A stretch of DNA of 64,000 nt from Chloroflexota bacterium (GTDB lineage: Bacteria; Chloroflexota; Anaerolineae; Anaerolineales; Anaerolineaceae). The stretch is taken from the NCBI GenBank assembly GCA_012798455.1, contig JAAZNC010000008.1, positions 26,345 through 90,344 on the forward strand, in the 5' to 3' direction. A program made the translations under genes and the position numbers. Below, piece after piece: positions 19,135 through 27,910 of the stretch (position 1 is its first letter; each line of letters begins with the position of its first letter). The notes below the pieces were generated by a model. The model was not told where the DNA came from. It ran no database searches and saw nothing but the letters and a program-made list of their open reading frames with translations.

Positions 19135-19338
19135 CTAGCTTTCAACAGGATATCCAATTTCATCCAGTGTCTCTAGAATGGTTTTTTCAAGCTCTGGGTT
19201 ATCAAAAGTAATACTTACCTTCTTTGAATCCAGATCGGCTTCCACATTTTGAACACCTTCCAATTCAGACAACTCCATCTTGATGGTATATACACAATGC
19301 TGACAGTGAATACTTGGCACAGAATAGGTCTTGTTCAT
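19135..19338 (-). CDS. copZ: CopZ-like copper chaperone (single HMA domain)
   Basis: A 67-residue cytosolic metallochaperone with one HMA domain and the metal-binding IHCQHC motif; it likely delivers Cu(+) to the CopA encoded immediately downstream. The ATG at 19338 has AAAGGA 9 bases upstream and is preferred to an in-frame codon 18 bases earlier. No CsoR- or CopY-type repressor is seen nearby, so regulation is not clear from the window. Confidence 0.9.
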   Translation of the reverse strand: MNKTYSVPSIHCQHCVYTIKMELSELEGVQNVEADLDSKKVSITFDNPELEKTILETLDEIGYPVES

Positions 19339-19420
19339 TTTCGTTTTTCCTTTCAAGTTTCTGCAAGAATTATATTACATGATTATTTTCATAATTATTA
19401 ACATATTTACAGAATCCCTC

Positions 19421-19448
19421 TTGACATCAGGAGATAATCCAGTAGGAT
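19421..19448 (+). promoter_or_regulatory. promoter of the folate cluster (SDR-folB-folK)
   Basis: TTGACA (19421-19426) and TAGGAT (19443-19448) are 16 bases apart; TAAAAT at 19447-19452 is an alternative -10. Transcription would start only a few bases before the SDR ATG at 19463, and no Shine-Dalgarno is visible, so the first message may be nearly leaderless. Confidence 0.6.
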
Positions 19449-19462
19449 AAAATTAATTAGAA

Positions 19463-20188
19463 ATGAAAAAATTAACCGGGAAAACCATTTTCGTCACAGG
19501 CGCCGCTAAACGCATTGGGCGCGAACTCGCCTTGGCAGCAGCATGCGAAGGTGCTGATATCATCCTGCATTACAGGAATTCAAAGGACGATGCACTTTCT
19601 ACTAAATCCGCTATAGAGACACTGGGCACTCAATGCATACTTGTTCAGGCTGACTTCTCCGATCCCGAAAAAGGTCTTCATAAATTATCTTCTATCTTAT
19701 CTGAAAATAAGATTGATGGCTTGGTTAACAACGCATCCATGTTTCGGCAAAATCATTTACTGGATGCTTCACTGGCAGATTGGAACGCCCATTTTGCAGT
19801 CAACTTGACCATACCTTTTCTACTCACACAGGCGTATGCCAACTCACCAGCAAACCATCAGGGAAAAATTATCAATATGTTAGATTGGAGGGCATTAAGA
19901 CCTGGATATGATCATTTTGCCTATACCATCAGCAAAGCTGGACTAGTATCTCTGACCGAAGCATGCGCGTTGGCACTGGCACCCAATTTTCAGGTGAATG
20001 GACTGGCACTGGGCGCCATCTTACCCCCCTCGGATGGTGGGGACAGCGATACAATCATCAATTCCGTACCTGCACGTCGTTGGGCAGACATGGAAGAAAT
20101 AACAGAGACATTCCTGTTTTTACTGACTGCCCCAACCTATCTCACCGGTGAGATCATTCACATTGACGGAGGAAGACACCTGGTCTAA
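19463..20188 (+). CDS. short-chain dehydrogenase, pteridine reductase (PTR1/FolM)-like
   Basis: A 241-residue Rossmann-fold SDR. It has the arginine-containing nucleotide motif TGAAKRIGR (12-20), NNAS (89-92) and the YxxxK pair Y154/K158. The usual catalytic Ser is replaced by Asp (D141), 13 residues before the Tyr, exactly the arrangement of pteridine reductases such as Leishmania PTR1. Its neighbours are folB, folK and folE. I infer a dihydropteridine/dihydrofolate reductase role, with NADPH suggested by the Arg motif; an ordinary 3-oxoacyl reductase would keep the Ser. Confidence 0.78.
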   Translation: MKKLTGKTIFVTGAAKRIGRELALAAACEGADIILHYRNSKDDALSTKSAIETLGTQCILVQADFSDPEKGLHKLSSILSENKIDGLVNNASMFRQNHLLDASLADWNAHFAVNLTIPFLLTQAYANSPANHQGKIINMLDWRALRPGYDHFAYTISKAGLVSLTEACALALAPNFQVNGLALGAILPPSDGGDSDTIINSVPARRWADMEEITETFLFLLTAPTYLTGEIIHIDGGRHLV

Positions 20189-20189
20189 T

Positions 20190-20555
20190 ATGATTATGGA
20201 TAAAATATTTATTAAAGACTTAATGGTGCGTGGCATTATTGGCATCAGCGAGCGTGAGCGATCTCAACCGCAAGATATTATGGTAAATGTCACCTTGTAC
20301 ACCAATATCACCTATGGATCTCAAACCGACAACATTGACAATTGTGTAAATTATCGCACCGTTGCCAAATCCATTATTGCATTTGTTGAGAAAACTGCCC
20401 GCTATACTGTAGAAGCATTAGCACAGGATATTGCTGATATTTGTTTGAAAACCGAAAATGTAGAAAAAGTCAAAGTTATGGTTGAAAAGCCAGGAGCAGT
20501 GCGTTTTTCAAGATCAGTGGGAGTGGAGATAACCAGAAGCAAAGAAAAGTCGTAA
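20190..20555 (+). CDS. folB: dihydroneopterin aldolase
   Basis: Cleaves 7,8-dihydroneopterin to 6-hydroxymethyl-dihydropterin in folate synthesis. About 121 residues in the FolB size range. The conserved IFIKDLMVRGIIGISERER opening, the NYRTVAKSI segment, the VEALAQDIADICL helix and VMVEKPGAVRFSRSVGVEI are seen. The ATG at 20190 follows the SDR stop by one base; the next in-frame ATG at 20196 is an alternative. It continues one base before folK. Confidence 0.9.
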   Translation: MIMDKIFIKDLMVRGIIGISERERSQPQDIMVNVTLYTNITYGSQTDNIDNCVNYRTVAKSIIAFVEKTARYTVEALAQDIADICLKTENVEKVKVMVEKPGAVRFSRSVGVEITRSKEKS

Positions 20556-20556
20556 C

Positions 20557-21021
20557 ATGCATCAGGCTTATCTTTTGATCGGATCCAATATTCAATCGCA
20601 GCAAAACATTCAAGCTGCTCTTAGAATATTGAATGGTAGTTGCTTGATCAAAAGATGTTCGAAAATTTGGAAAACCCCTGCTTATGGCAGTGCCGGGCCT
20701 GATTTCTTGAATATTGCGGTCCTGATCGGTACCCCCTTGGAAAAAGATCAGATCAAAACACAAATAATCACCTCAATTGAGATGAAACTGAAAAGAAAAC
20801 GTTACCCAAATAAAAACGCACCACGCACAATCGATGTCGATATTATCATCTTCGATGACGAAGTGGTTGATCAGGGATTATGGCATAAATTCTTCATCGC
20901 TGTTCCGGTGGCTGATTTATTACCAGAATTGAAAAACCCTGATTCCGGCAAATCCTTGCATGAAATTGCACAAGAAATGATCAATCAGGGTCTGGCTGTT
21001 TTTTACTCAGATTGTTTATAA
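20557..21021 (+). CDS. folK: 6-hydroxymethyl-7,8-dihydropterin pyrophosphokinase
   Basis: Transfers pyrophosphate from ATP to hydroxymethyl-dihydropterin. The protein is 154 residues and carries AYLLIGSNIQSQQNIQAAL at the N-terminus, the substrate loop with KTPAYGSAGPDFLN, and the metal-binding RTIDVDIIIFDDE. It is translationally close to folB and converges with folE two bases beyond its stop. No folP (dihydropteroate synthase) is present in the window. Confidence 0.92.
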   Translation: MHQAYLLIGSNIQSQQNIQAALRILNGSCLIKRCSKIWKTPAYGSAGPDFLNIAVLIGTPLEKDQIKTQIITSIEMKLKRKRYPNKNAPRTIDVDIIIFDDEVVDQGLWHKFFIAVPVADLLPELKNPDSGKSLHEIAQEMINQGLAVFYSDCL

Positions 21022-21023
21022 AG

Positions 21024-21668
21024 TTAGAATTCTAACGGTCGGGCTCCGCGAGAGATATTATCCAGAAATTCCATACGGGTAGCTTCCCTATTTCTGAAAG
21101 CACCCAGCATGGATGAAGTGGTCATACGCGCATCGTGCTTGCGTACCCCCCGTACCATAGCGCACATATGGACAGCTTCGACCACAACCGCAACACCACG
21201 TGGTTTGAGCAGAACATTGATAAAATCAGCGATCTGGCGGGTCATACGTTCCTGCACCTGCAATCTGCGTGAAAACATATCCACAATGCGAGGGATCTTC
21301 GATAATCCGATCACCCTTTTATTGGGAAGATACGCAACATGGGCTCTCCCCAAGAATGGTAGCATATGATGCTCACACATGCTGAAAAATTCAATATCTC
21401 GCACGATCACCATATCATCATATTCCACACTGAACAACGCCTTGTTCACCAGTTTAATGGGGTCGGTCCGATAGCCCTCTAGCATTTCGCGGTAAGCTCT
21501 GGCGACTCGGTCAGGTGTTTTCTCTAACCCCTCCCGTGATTTATCCTCACCGATCGCATCTAGAATATCCTCAACGGCTTTCTCGATTTTTTTTGTATCG
21601 ACTTCCGAATCACAAAAAAGATCGGCAAATTGAAATAATTCTGACTCATTACATTCCACTCGTGCCAT
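21024..21668 (-). CDS. folE: GTP cyclohydrolase I
   Basis: First enzyme of folate/pterin synthesis, making dihydroneopterin triphosphate from GTP. About 214 residues from the ATG at 21668, which has AAAGGA 7 bases upstream. The zinc-site sequences [20 protein letters not shown] and [20 protein letters not shown] are intact, as is the [17 protein letters not shown]-terminal helix. It faces folK, so the folate genes occupy two convergent transcripts. Confidence 0.95.
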   Translation of the reverse strand: MARVECNESELFQFADLFCDSEVDTKKIEKAVEDILDAIGEDKSREGLEKTPDRVARAYREMLEGYRTDPIKLVNKALFSVEYDDMVIVRDIEFFSMCEHHMLPFLGRAHVAYLPNKRVIGLSKIPRIVDMFSRRLQVQERMTRQIADFINVLLKPRGVAVVVEAVHMCAMVRGVRKHDARMTTSSMLGAFRNREATRMEFLDNISRGARPLEF

Positions 21669-21689
21669 ATCTGGTCCTTTCAATTTAAT

Positions 21690-22703
21690 TTAGTGATTTC
21701 TATCAAGTAGTTCGTCGGTCAATTGAACAATTGCATTCAATGCATTTGGATTACCAGCAACTGTTTCGATCATTGAAAGTGCTTTATTATTATAATATGC
21801 AGCTTTATTCAGAGTTTGCTGCTGGATATCATATTGATCTAGCAATACAACCATTTCAAGGAGTTGCTTGGGCGAAAATTCTTCATTATCTAACCAGGCC
21901 TGCTTGAATTCAGGGATTTGTTGAATTCCCAACAACACTGGGTAGCTAACCTTTTTTTCGATCAGATCGCTGGAGCACAGCTTGCCAGTTTGTGATTCGT
22001 CTCCCCAGATGCCCAGCCAATCATCATAAATTTGAAAAGCCAAACCTAGATTTAATCCAAATAAATGTAATTTATTTCGAATCCTTTTTTCCTCGTTAAA
22101 AACGATTGCGCTGATCTCACTGCTGAAAGCCAGCAGCACTCCTGTCTTTCCTGTGATCATTCTTATATAATCGTCCAGCGTAACTGATACTTGACCTTCA
22201 TAAGCCATATCCATCTGTTGTCCTTGGAAAAGTGAAAAAGCAGTTTGCATAAAAGCCTGTGAACCTTGCAAAATATCTTTCTCATCGATCCCTTCGGGTA
22301 CTGTTTGCATGGTCTTACCCGCGATTGCAAAAAGTGCATCTCCGATGTTGATCGCTTTCTCAACTCCCCAGCGTTTCCATACGGTTGCTCTCCCCCTTCG
22401 AAGGATGCTGTGATCTTCAACATCATCATGGATCAATGAAAGATTATGCAGTATTTCTACCGCACAAGCAGCTGGTAGTACCTTGTGCCAATCTTGCTCC
22501 AGCAATTCTGCGCCCAAAAGAATTAATAATGGACGAATAAATTTTCCATGTTTTTGTATGTCATTTTTTTCAGAGAAGCCAAAATGAAAATAGATCGCAT
22601 CTTTTAACTCTGGATAACTTTTATCAAGCATCGTTTTTAATGTTACAAACAATTCACTCTCTATCATCGGAATGAACAGTTTCCGATATTCTTCCAATGA
22701 CAT
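21690..22703 (-). CDS. polyprenyl diphosphate synthase (trans-isoprenyl, GGPP/FPP-type)
   Basis: Chain-elongating prenyltransferase making isoprenoid diphosphates for quinones, carotenoids or undecaprenyl precursors. The first aspartate-rich motif is HDDVED with RRGRATVWKRWG following; the second is YDDWLGIWGDE. The GKTGVLLAFSSEI segment is also typical. The protein is 337 residues, in the usual range. It starts one base after the idi stop, so substrate supply and elongation are coupled. The product length cannot be read safely from the sequence. Confidence 0.9.
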   Translation of the reverse strand: MSLEEYRKLFIPMIESELFVTLKTMLDKSYPELKDAIYFHFGFSEKNDIQKHGKFIRPLLILLGAELLEQDWHKVLPAACAVEILHNLSLIHDDVEDHSILRRGRATVWKRWGVEKAINIGDALFAIAGKTMQTVPEGIDEKDILQGSQAFMQTAFSLFQGQQMDMAYEGQVSVTLDDYIRMITGKTGVLLAFSSEISAIVFNEEKRIRNKLHLFGLNLGLAFQIYDDWLGIWGDESQTGKLCSSDLIEKKVSYPVLLGIQQIPEFKQAWLDNEEFSPKQLLEMVVLLDQYDIQQQTLNKAAYYNNKALSMIETVAGNPNALNAIVQLTDELLDRNH

Positions 22704-22704
22704 A

Positions 22705-23727
22705 TTATCGTTTTCCTAATGGGGTTTTCTGTAACGATGAAATATTTGGCGCTCCCGCAACGAACATACTGATGCGCAGACCGATGATTATTTCATTGAT
22801 TTTGTCAATCAATCTCGCTTCCGATATAGATGCAGCCCGTAGAAACATACCAGCAAATCCACAGTTACATGCACCCAACGCAATACATTTTGCGACATCC
22901 ACGCCACTCCGCAACCCTCCCGAAGCGAAGATTGGCAATTCCGGGCATGCTTCGCGCACGTCGATGATCGATTGCGCTGTGCTAATGCCCCAATCACGAA
23001 ACGAAGAAGCAATGTTTCTATATACCTCATCTTCCATGCGATTTTTCTCGACCTCCGACCAAGACGTCCCTCCTGCACCTGCCACATCGATCACTGCGAC
23101 TCCGCTCTCCACTAACTTTTTAGCAGTTGCAAGCGAAATTCCCCAACCCACTTCTTTGATGACAACCGGCACTGGAACACGATGGCAAACTTCTGCGATC
23201 TTTTTTTGTAACCCGGAAAAATTAGTGTCACCTTCCGACTGTAAAGCTTCTTGTAGAGGATTCAAGTGCAGAATGAGCGCATCAGCACCGATGCTCTCAA
23301 CAATAGCTTTACAATCATCAGGGGAGATCGAATAATTCAACTGCACTGCGCCAATATTTGCCATCAAGATTATATCGGGAGCATATTTCCTGATATCAAA
23401 AAATGCCATTTTTCTTTCTTCCTCGAGCCCGATGCGTTGCGAACCGACCCCCATACCAATTCCAAAACTTTGTGCTACTGAAGCTAACTTTTCATTGATC
23501 ACAAGTGTCTCTTTAGTACCACCAATCATGGACGAAATAAAGATGGGTGCTTTTTGCGATTTCCCAAATAGTTTCAATGAGGTATCTATTTGTTTCAGGT
23601 CAAGTTCCGGGAGAGCCTGATGTTCAAAATAATAACGTTCTAATCCATTCGAAATAGCAGAATTGACATCTTCTTCAAGATTTATTCTTAAATGATCTTC
23701 TTTCCGTCTATCGATCTTATTTTTCAT
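22705..23727 (-). CDS. fni: type 2 isopentenyl-diphosphate isomerase
   Basis: FMN/NADPH-dependent enzyme that interconverts IPP and DMAPP. The true start is the ATG at 23727 (MKNKIDRRKEDHLRI), giving 340 residues; the frame is open further upstream but that stretch would overlap acpP and has no family similarity. Visible are FISSMIGGT, GVGSQR, the LHLNPLQE segment with the substrate-binding His/Asn, PVVIKEVGWG, and AGAGGTSWSEVE. It is unrelated to type 1 Idi and is commonly found in bacteria lacking the latter. Confidence 0.94.
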   Translation of the reverse strand: MKNKIDRRKEDHLRINLEEDVNSAISNGLERYYFEHQALPELDLKQIDTSLKLFGKSQKAPIFISSMIGGTKETLVINEKLASVAQSFGIGMGVGSQRIGLEEERKMAFFDIRKYAPDIILMANIGAVQLNYSISPDDCKAIVESIGADALILHLNPLQEALQSEGDTNFSGLQKKIAEVCHRVPVPVVIKEVGWGISLATAKKLVESGVAVIDVAGAGGTSWSEVEKNRMEDEVYRNIASSFRDWGISTAQSIIDVREACPELPIFASGGLRSGVDVAKCIALGACNCGFAGMFLRAASISEARLIDKINEIIIGLRISMFVAGAPNISSLQKTPLGKR

Positions 23728-23765
23728 TGATTTTGCAACACTTCTTGATTTTATGTGTTTAATAC

Positions 23766-23771
23766 TATAAT
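23766..23771 (+). promoter_or_regulatory. likely -10 element for acpP
   Basis: A perfect TATAAT at 23766-23771 lies 36 bases before the acpP ATG. A TTGATT at 23745-23750 would be its -35, but the spacing of 15 is short, so the promoter is only tentative. Confidence 0.4.
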
Positions 23772-23807
23772 TGATTTTACATTTAAATTGTATTTGGAGG
23801 TACCTGC

Positions 23808-24038
23808 ATGAGTGATGTATTGAAAGGTGTAAAAGAAGTGATCGTGGATGTCCTGAAGGTCGATGAAAAAGATATCTCACTGGGAACAAGTTTTGTGGAT
23901 GACCTAAAAGCTGATTCCATGGATCAATTCTTCCTCATCGACGGACTCTGTGAGAAATTTGACCTGTCGATTTCTGATGAAGATGCCAGGAATATCAAGA
24001 CTGTCAAAGATGCAGTTGACTTTATTGAAAAAAAGTAG
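23808..24038 (+). CDS. acpP: acyl carrier protein
   Basis: A 76-residue acidic carrier that holds acyl groups on 4'-phosphopantetheine. The attachment serine is S37 in ADSMDQFF (most ACPs have DSLD). GGAGGT precedes the ATG. It stands alone between the isoprenoid genes and sucD, not inside a fatty acid synthesis operon, so its client pathway is not evident; general fatty-acid ACP or a dedicated ACP are both possible. Confidence 0.88.
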   Translation: MSDVLKGVKEVIVDVLKVDEKDISLGTSFVDDLKADSMDQFFLIDGLCEKFDLSISDEDARNIKTVKDAVDFIEKK

Positions 24039-24057
24039 CGCATCAAATTGATCTATC

Positions 24058-24918
24058 TTAGAGAAGAGCAGGAATATCTTCTGGGTATTCCGCAACTTTG
24101 ACACCAGCTTTTCTAAACAGTTCGATCTTTTGCATAGCGGAACCTGCTCTTCCTTCGATAATTGCACCTGCGTGTCCCATTCTCTTGCCTTTGGGGGCAG
24201 TTCTTCCAGCTATGTAGGCTACGACAGGTTTCGTCATTTCGGTGGCAATGTAATCAGCAGCAAGTTCTTCTTCTTTGCCACCAATCTCTCCGATCAAAAT
24301 CACTTTTTCAGTATCTGCATCTTGATCAAACATTGAAAGGATATCGATAAAGCTTGATCCGATAATAGCATCACCCCCGATTCCCACACAAGTGGACACT
24401 CCTTTTTCATTTTCTTTCAACGCATGCAATACTTCATATGTGAGCGTTCCTGAGCGAGATACGACCCCGATATTCCCGGGAAGGGCAATATTCCCGGGGA
24501 TAATACCAACCTTTGCTTGTCCAGGGGTAATGATTCCTGGTGAGTTTGGACCAATCAGAATCGAATTAGAGGTTCTGAGAATGGATTTGATCTTCAACAT
24601 GTCCATAGCGGGGATACCTTCTGTGATACATATGATCAATTCCATTTGCGATTCAATTGCCTCATAAATAGCATCAAAGGAAAACTTTGCTGGGACAAAA
24701 ATGACGCTCACATTCGCTCCAGTCGCCTTCACTGCGGTTTGAACCGTATCAAAGATAGGGACCTTTTCATCCAAAACCCATTCCCCACCCTTGCCTGGTG
24801 TCACACCGGCAACAATGTTGGTACCATTCTCACGCATTTGCTCGCTATGGAACAAACCTTCTTTACCAGTTATTCCCTGAACCAGCAGACGGGTTTCGCG
24901 ATCGATGAGAATGCTCAT
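24058..24918 (-). CDS. sucD: succinyl-CoA synthetase alpha subunit
   Basis: With SucC it interconverts succinyl-CoA and succinate with ATP or GTP formation. The 286-residue protein has the CoA-binding GKEG and PGKGG segments of its N-terminal Rossmann fold, [18 protein letters not shown], and the phospho-histidine in MGHAGAII. Its ATG overlaps the sucC stop by 4 bases. Confidence 0.95.
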   Translation of the reverse strand: MSILIDRETRLLVQGITGKEGLFHSEQMRENGTNIVAGVTPGKGGEWVLDEKVPIFDTVQTAVKATGANVSVIFVPAKFSFDAIYEAIESQMELIICITEGIPAMDMLKIKSILRTSNSILIGPNSPGIITPGQAKVGIIPGNIALPGNIGVVSRSGTLTYEVLHALKENEKGVSTCVGIGGDAIIGSSFIDILSMFDQDADTEKVILIGEIGGKEEELAADYIATEMTKPVVAYIAGRTAPKGKRMGHAGAIIEGRAGSAMQKIELFRKAGVKVAEYPEDIPALL

Positions 24919-26060
24919 AATTTCTTCCCTACTACCAGGTTGATCGCCAATTGGGCTGCCTCAGTTAACGAATGCCCTACCGGTAATTTACGCTTTTCCA
25001 GGATCTTGTAACCTTCCTCGGCATTGGTACCCGCCAGGCGCACCACAATAGGTATTTTTATCTTTTTTTGTTCTTCCATGGCAATGGTAATGCCCTGTGC
25101 AATTTCATCGCAACGGGTTATTCCCCCAAAAATATTCACCAAGATTGCTGAAACTTTTTCATCCGACAACAAGATTCGAAACGCGGAAGATACCTTTTCT
25201 GCGCTGGCACCTCCCCCTATATCAAGGAAGTTTGCTGGTTCTCCACCTTTCAATTTCAATATATCCATGGTTGCCATCGCCAACCCCGCCCCATTTACCA
25301 GGCAACCGATATTACCCGGCATATGTATATACGAAATACCATATTTTTGTGCTTCGATCTCGTAAGGATTTTCCATATCCAGATCGCGCAAGTCAGCCAA
25401 TTCAGGATGCCGGAATAGCGCATTATCATCGATAGTCATCTTTCCATCCAGTGCCATCAACCCATTCCCCTCTGAGATAACCAACGGATTGATTTCTACC
25501 AATGATGCATCATACGATTCATAGATTTCCCATAATGCATTGGCTATCTGAGTGAATCTTCTCCAATGCTTTCTGGAAAGATCAATGGAAACTGCCAGGC
25601 AGCGGATCTGGAAATCGCACAAACCAACCAGTGGATCGATTTGAACACGTGAGACCTTCTCGGGAGCTTCTTCTGCCGTTTCTTCGATATCCATCCCTCC
25701 ATAACTGGAAGCTATGATCACGGGAGACGCTTGCAACCGATCAGTGGCTATACCAAGGTAAAGTTCTTGCTGGATATCGACCGCTTCTTCAACCAGTACC
25801 TTGTGAATTGGAAATCCGTTGATTTCCATACCCATCATTTCAGTTGCGATTTCCTCAGCTTCATCCGGACTATTCGCCAATCGAATGCCACCCGCTTTAC
25901 CTCTACCACCAACCAATACCTGGGCTTTAATCACAATCTTATCACCAAGATCTTCGGCTATCTGTTCAACATAACTTGCATTTAATGCGACTTGTCCTTT
26001 AGGGGTTGGGATTTCATACTTCGAGAAAATTTGTTTGACTTGATATTCTTGTATTTTCAT
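24915..26060 (-). CDS. sucC: succinyl-CoA synthetase beta subunit
   Basis: The nucleotide-binding ATP-grasp subunit, 381 residues. It carries the N-terminal [36 protein letters not shown], the metal-binding VEINPLV and GALDGK-type segment ([13 protein letters not shown]), [11 protein letters not shown] and the C-terminal [13 protein letters not shown]. It is the first gene of sucCD and lacks an obvious Shine-Dalgarno; the leader is short. Confidence 0.95.
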   Translation of the reverse strand: MKIQEYQVKQIFSKYEIPTPKGQVALNASYVEQIAEDLGDKIVIKAQVLVGGRGKAGGIRLANSPDEAEEIATEMMGMEINGFPIHKVLVEEAVDIQQELYLGIATDRLQASPVIIASSYGGMDIEETAEEAPEKVSRVQIDPLVGLCDFQIRCLAVSIDLSRKHWRRFTQIANALWEIYESYDASLVEINPLVISEGNGLMALDGKMTIDDNALFRHPELADLRDLDMENPYEIEAQKYGISYIHMPGNIGCLVNGAGLAMATMDILKLKGGEPANFLDIGGGASAEKVSSAFRILLSDEKVSAILVNIFGGITRCDEIAQGITIAMEEQKKIKIPIVVRLAGTNAEEGYKILEKRKLPVGHSLTEAAQLAINLVVGKKL

Positions 26061-26098
26061 TTTAATTTTATTTTATGGAATGTTGCCCACCTTTTGGG

Positions 26099-26107
26099 AT
26101 TATAACA
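26099..26107 (-). promoter_or_regulatory. extended -10 promoter of sucCD
   Basis: Leftward, TGT followed by TATAAT (26104-26099) forms an extended -10, about 38 bases before the sucC ATG. No clear -35 is seen; the position overlaps the run-out of the upstream SPFH terminator. Confidence 0.5.
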
Positions 26108-26114
26108 TAGGCAA

Positions 26115-26148
26115 AGAAAAGAAAAAGCCCGATGAATATCACCGGGCT
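26115..26148 (-). terminator. rho-independent terminator after the SPFH operon
   Basis: On the minus strand, a 10-bp stem (AGCCCGGTGA pairing with TCATCGGGCT, one G-U pair, 3-base loop) is followed by TTTTTCTTTT. It lies 21 bases after the stop of the SPFH gene. Confidence 0.85.
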
Positions 26149-26168
26149 CAAAGTCACTTGATACTTCC

Positions 26169-27206
26169 CTACCCTTTGAGAAAGGATTCCAGAGCTTCTT
26201 TACTGATACGGTAAGCATTTCCAATTTTTCTTGCTTTCAATGAATTATCAGCAATAGCAGCTAGCACATCTTCTTCGGATACCCGCAAAATATTTGCCGC
26301 TTCTGCCGGGGTCATCACAGAAGGAATGCCAATCGGTACACTTTCAGGTGTAACAGAACTCTTTCCGGAATTTTTTAGCGATTCGGAGATCACATTTCCC
26401 AACCCCATACCAGCCCCGATGCCAGCGGTCAACCCTGCACCACCGCTTGGATTTTTGGCAGCATCGCGTAACGCATCGGCTGCTTGCAACTGAGTATAGG
26501 TATTCATATCTAGCATGCCCATTGCACGTAGTTCTTCTGCTGACTTGTCAGATGGTTTCAAATTGGCAATATAGAACGACTTGAGCGTCAAACCGATGGC
26601 AGCAAAATCATCCTGTGCTTTGGCGCGCACCCCAGCACTGACTTCTTCTGTCAAACCAATCAGATCCAGCACAGATTTCTTTCCGGTTGTTTCCCCTAAA
26701 AGATCCTGCAGTTTTGAAAGCAGCATGGCTTTCAAACGGGATTCGATATCTTCCATGCGGTACATACCCTGCGCTCCGACCAGTTGAGTGACCACCTGTT
26801 GCGAGTCCTTCACCTGGAAACTATAGGTGCCGAAACCCTGGATCAACGCAATACCCAGTCCAACTCCAGCATTGCGCACGATGATGGGTTGGGGTGTCCC
26901 CCATTTCTGATCAGCAAATTCTTTCTTAGAAACGTAGTAAACTTCGGCAGTGAAAGGAGTGCGATTATTGAAAGCTTTTCCTATCAGGTCAATCAATAGG
27001 GGAATATTAGCAGTTGTAATTGTATGCCTCCCCGGGCCTAAAACGTCCAAAGCTTTTCCATCACGAAAGAATACCACTTCTTGTGATTCACGGACAATCA
27101 CCTGTGACCCAATACGAAGGTCAGCGACCCCCTGCTCTGGAAAACGATGAACGATTTCATCTTTCATCTCATTTGGGTATTCAACTACATCAAAAATTCT
27201 AGCCAT
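26169..27206 (-). CDS. SPFH/band 7 protein with a C-terminal excisionase-like helix-turn-helix
   Basis: A 345-residue protein. Residues about 15-240 are an SPFH domain of the virion-core/YdjI-like branch (GSQVIVRESQEVVFFRDGKALDVLGPGRHT opening pattern, no N-terminal membrane span). A glycine-rich linker (about 250-275) leads to a C-terminal 48-residue MerR/excisionase-type module with PAEAANILRVSEEDVLAAI and ARKIGNAYRISKEALESFL. YdjI-like relatives more often end in a zinc ribbon. SPFH proteins scaffold membrane or stress assemblies; the HTH may bind DNA or act as a small-domain adaptor. It is downstream of a helical gene with a 42-base gap. Confidence 0.82.
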   Translation of the reverse strand: MARIFDVVEYPNEMKDEIVHRFPEQGVADLRIGSQVIVRESQEVVFFRDGKALDVLGPGRHTITTANIPLLIDLIGKAFNNRTPFTAEVYYVSKKEFADQKWGTPQPIIVRNAGVGLGIALIQGFGTYSFQVKDSQQVVTQLVGAQGMYRMEDIESRLKAMLLSKLQDLLGETTGKKSVLDLIGLTEEVSAGVRAKAQDDFAAIGLTLKSFYIANLKPSDKSAEELRAMGMLDMNTYTQLQAADALRDAAKNPSGGAGLTAGIGAGMGLGNVISESLKNSGKSSVTPESVPIGIPSVMTPAEAANILRVSEEDVLAAIADNSLKARKIGNAYRISKEALESFLKG

Positions 27207-27248
27207 TATATTTCTCCATTTATGGTTATTCAGTTATTTACTGATTTA

Positions 27249-27782
27249 TTAACTTTCGCCTTCACCACTGAGTGAAAGGATCACTTCTTTGCGTTTTTCA
27301 AAGGTATCAATGCAGCTTTGAGCCAGGCTAACCAGATTTCGGATCGATGCCGGTAAGCCATCTGTTCCGACCGAACTTTGAATATTATCAATGGCATTAG
27401 CAACTTCATCTCCCAGATCAAGGAAATGCAGATCGTATTCATAGATGGCAGCTAATTCTTCTTGTTTCACTTTGATCGCGTCAAAGAAACCAGCATAGCC
27501 ATAGGCAGCATTTTTAATCCGGTCAATGAACTGGCGCAATTTAATGGCAGCAGCCTCGATATCACCAACCACTTCGATTCCACCCTCAGAGATAAAAGAT
27601 CGTTGTATTTCTGATGTCCGCTGCCATAAACTCTCAAACTGTGTAGCAATGGTTTCTCTTAAAAGCTTATCTGCAGATCGCCGATTGCTGCGTTCTGCAT
27701 AGCCGTTGAAACCGGGAATCTTTCCGAGAATTTTCTTGAAGAAATCTTGTTCATCGGTCACACGCTGATAATAATCCGTCAT
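27249..27782 (-). CDS. unknown all-helical protein, partner of the SPFH gene
   Basis: A 177-residue soluble protein with no family I recognise. It is predicted almost entirely helical: long amphipathic stretches around residues 30-110 and 115-165, no cysteines, no signal peptide, a Gly-rich break at GFNGYAE near the N-terminus. The ATG at 27782 has a strong GGAGG and is preferred to an upstream codon. It is the first gene of a two-gene unit with the SPFH protein, so the two probably function together. Confidence 0.75.
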   Translation of the reverse strand: MTDYYQRVTDEQDFFKKILGKIPGFNGYAERSNRRSADKLLRETIATQFESLWQRTSEIQRSFISEGGIEVVGDIEAAAIKLRQFIDRIKNAAYGYAGFFDAIKVKQEELAAIYEYDLHFLDLGDEVANAIDNIQSSVGTDGLPASIRNLVSLAQSCIDTFEKRKEVILSLSGEGES

Positions 27783-27846
27783 TTTTTCCTCCACAAATTC
27801 ATTTATCTTATCTTTAAATATTATATATTTCTTTTTATAATACGTA

Positions 27847-27858
27847 ATCTATATAGAT
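27847..27858. promoter_or_regulatory. 12-bp palindrome in the divergent SPFH/pilin intergenic region
   Basis: ATCTATATAGAT is a perfect palindrome just upstream of the rightward promoter and 65 bases upstream of the leftward ATG. It could be an operator shared by the divergent genes. Short and AT-rich, so chance is possible. Confidence 0.3.
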
Positions 27859-27861
27859 AAG

Positions 27862-27889
27862 TTGCGTAATACTGTTTTTACGTTATACT
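27862..27889 (+). promoter_or_regulatory. probable promoter of the small pilin-like gene
   Basis: TTGCGT (27862-27867) and TATACT (27884-27889) are spaced by 16 bases and end 21 bases before the ATG at 27911. Confidence 0.5.
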
Positions 27890-27910
27890 GGAAAAAGAGA
27901 GATTTCTATC

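Noticed and set aside
21023-21036. Perfect palindrome GTTAGAATTCTAAC between folK and folE
   Set aside because: It overlaps the last codons of folE (Leu-Glu-Phe-stop), has no T-run, and is explained by coding sequence; not called a terminator or operator.
23728-23889. N-terminal extension of the isopentenyl-diphosphate isomerase frame
   Set aside because: The extra 54 residues would overlap acpP on the other strand, lack family similarity and lie upstream of a good ATG at 23727.
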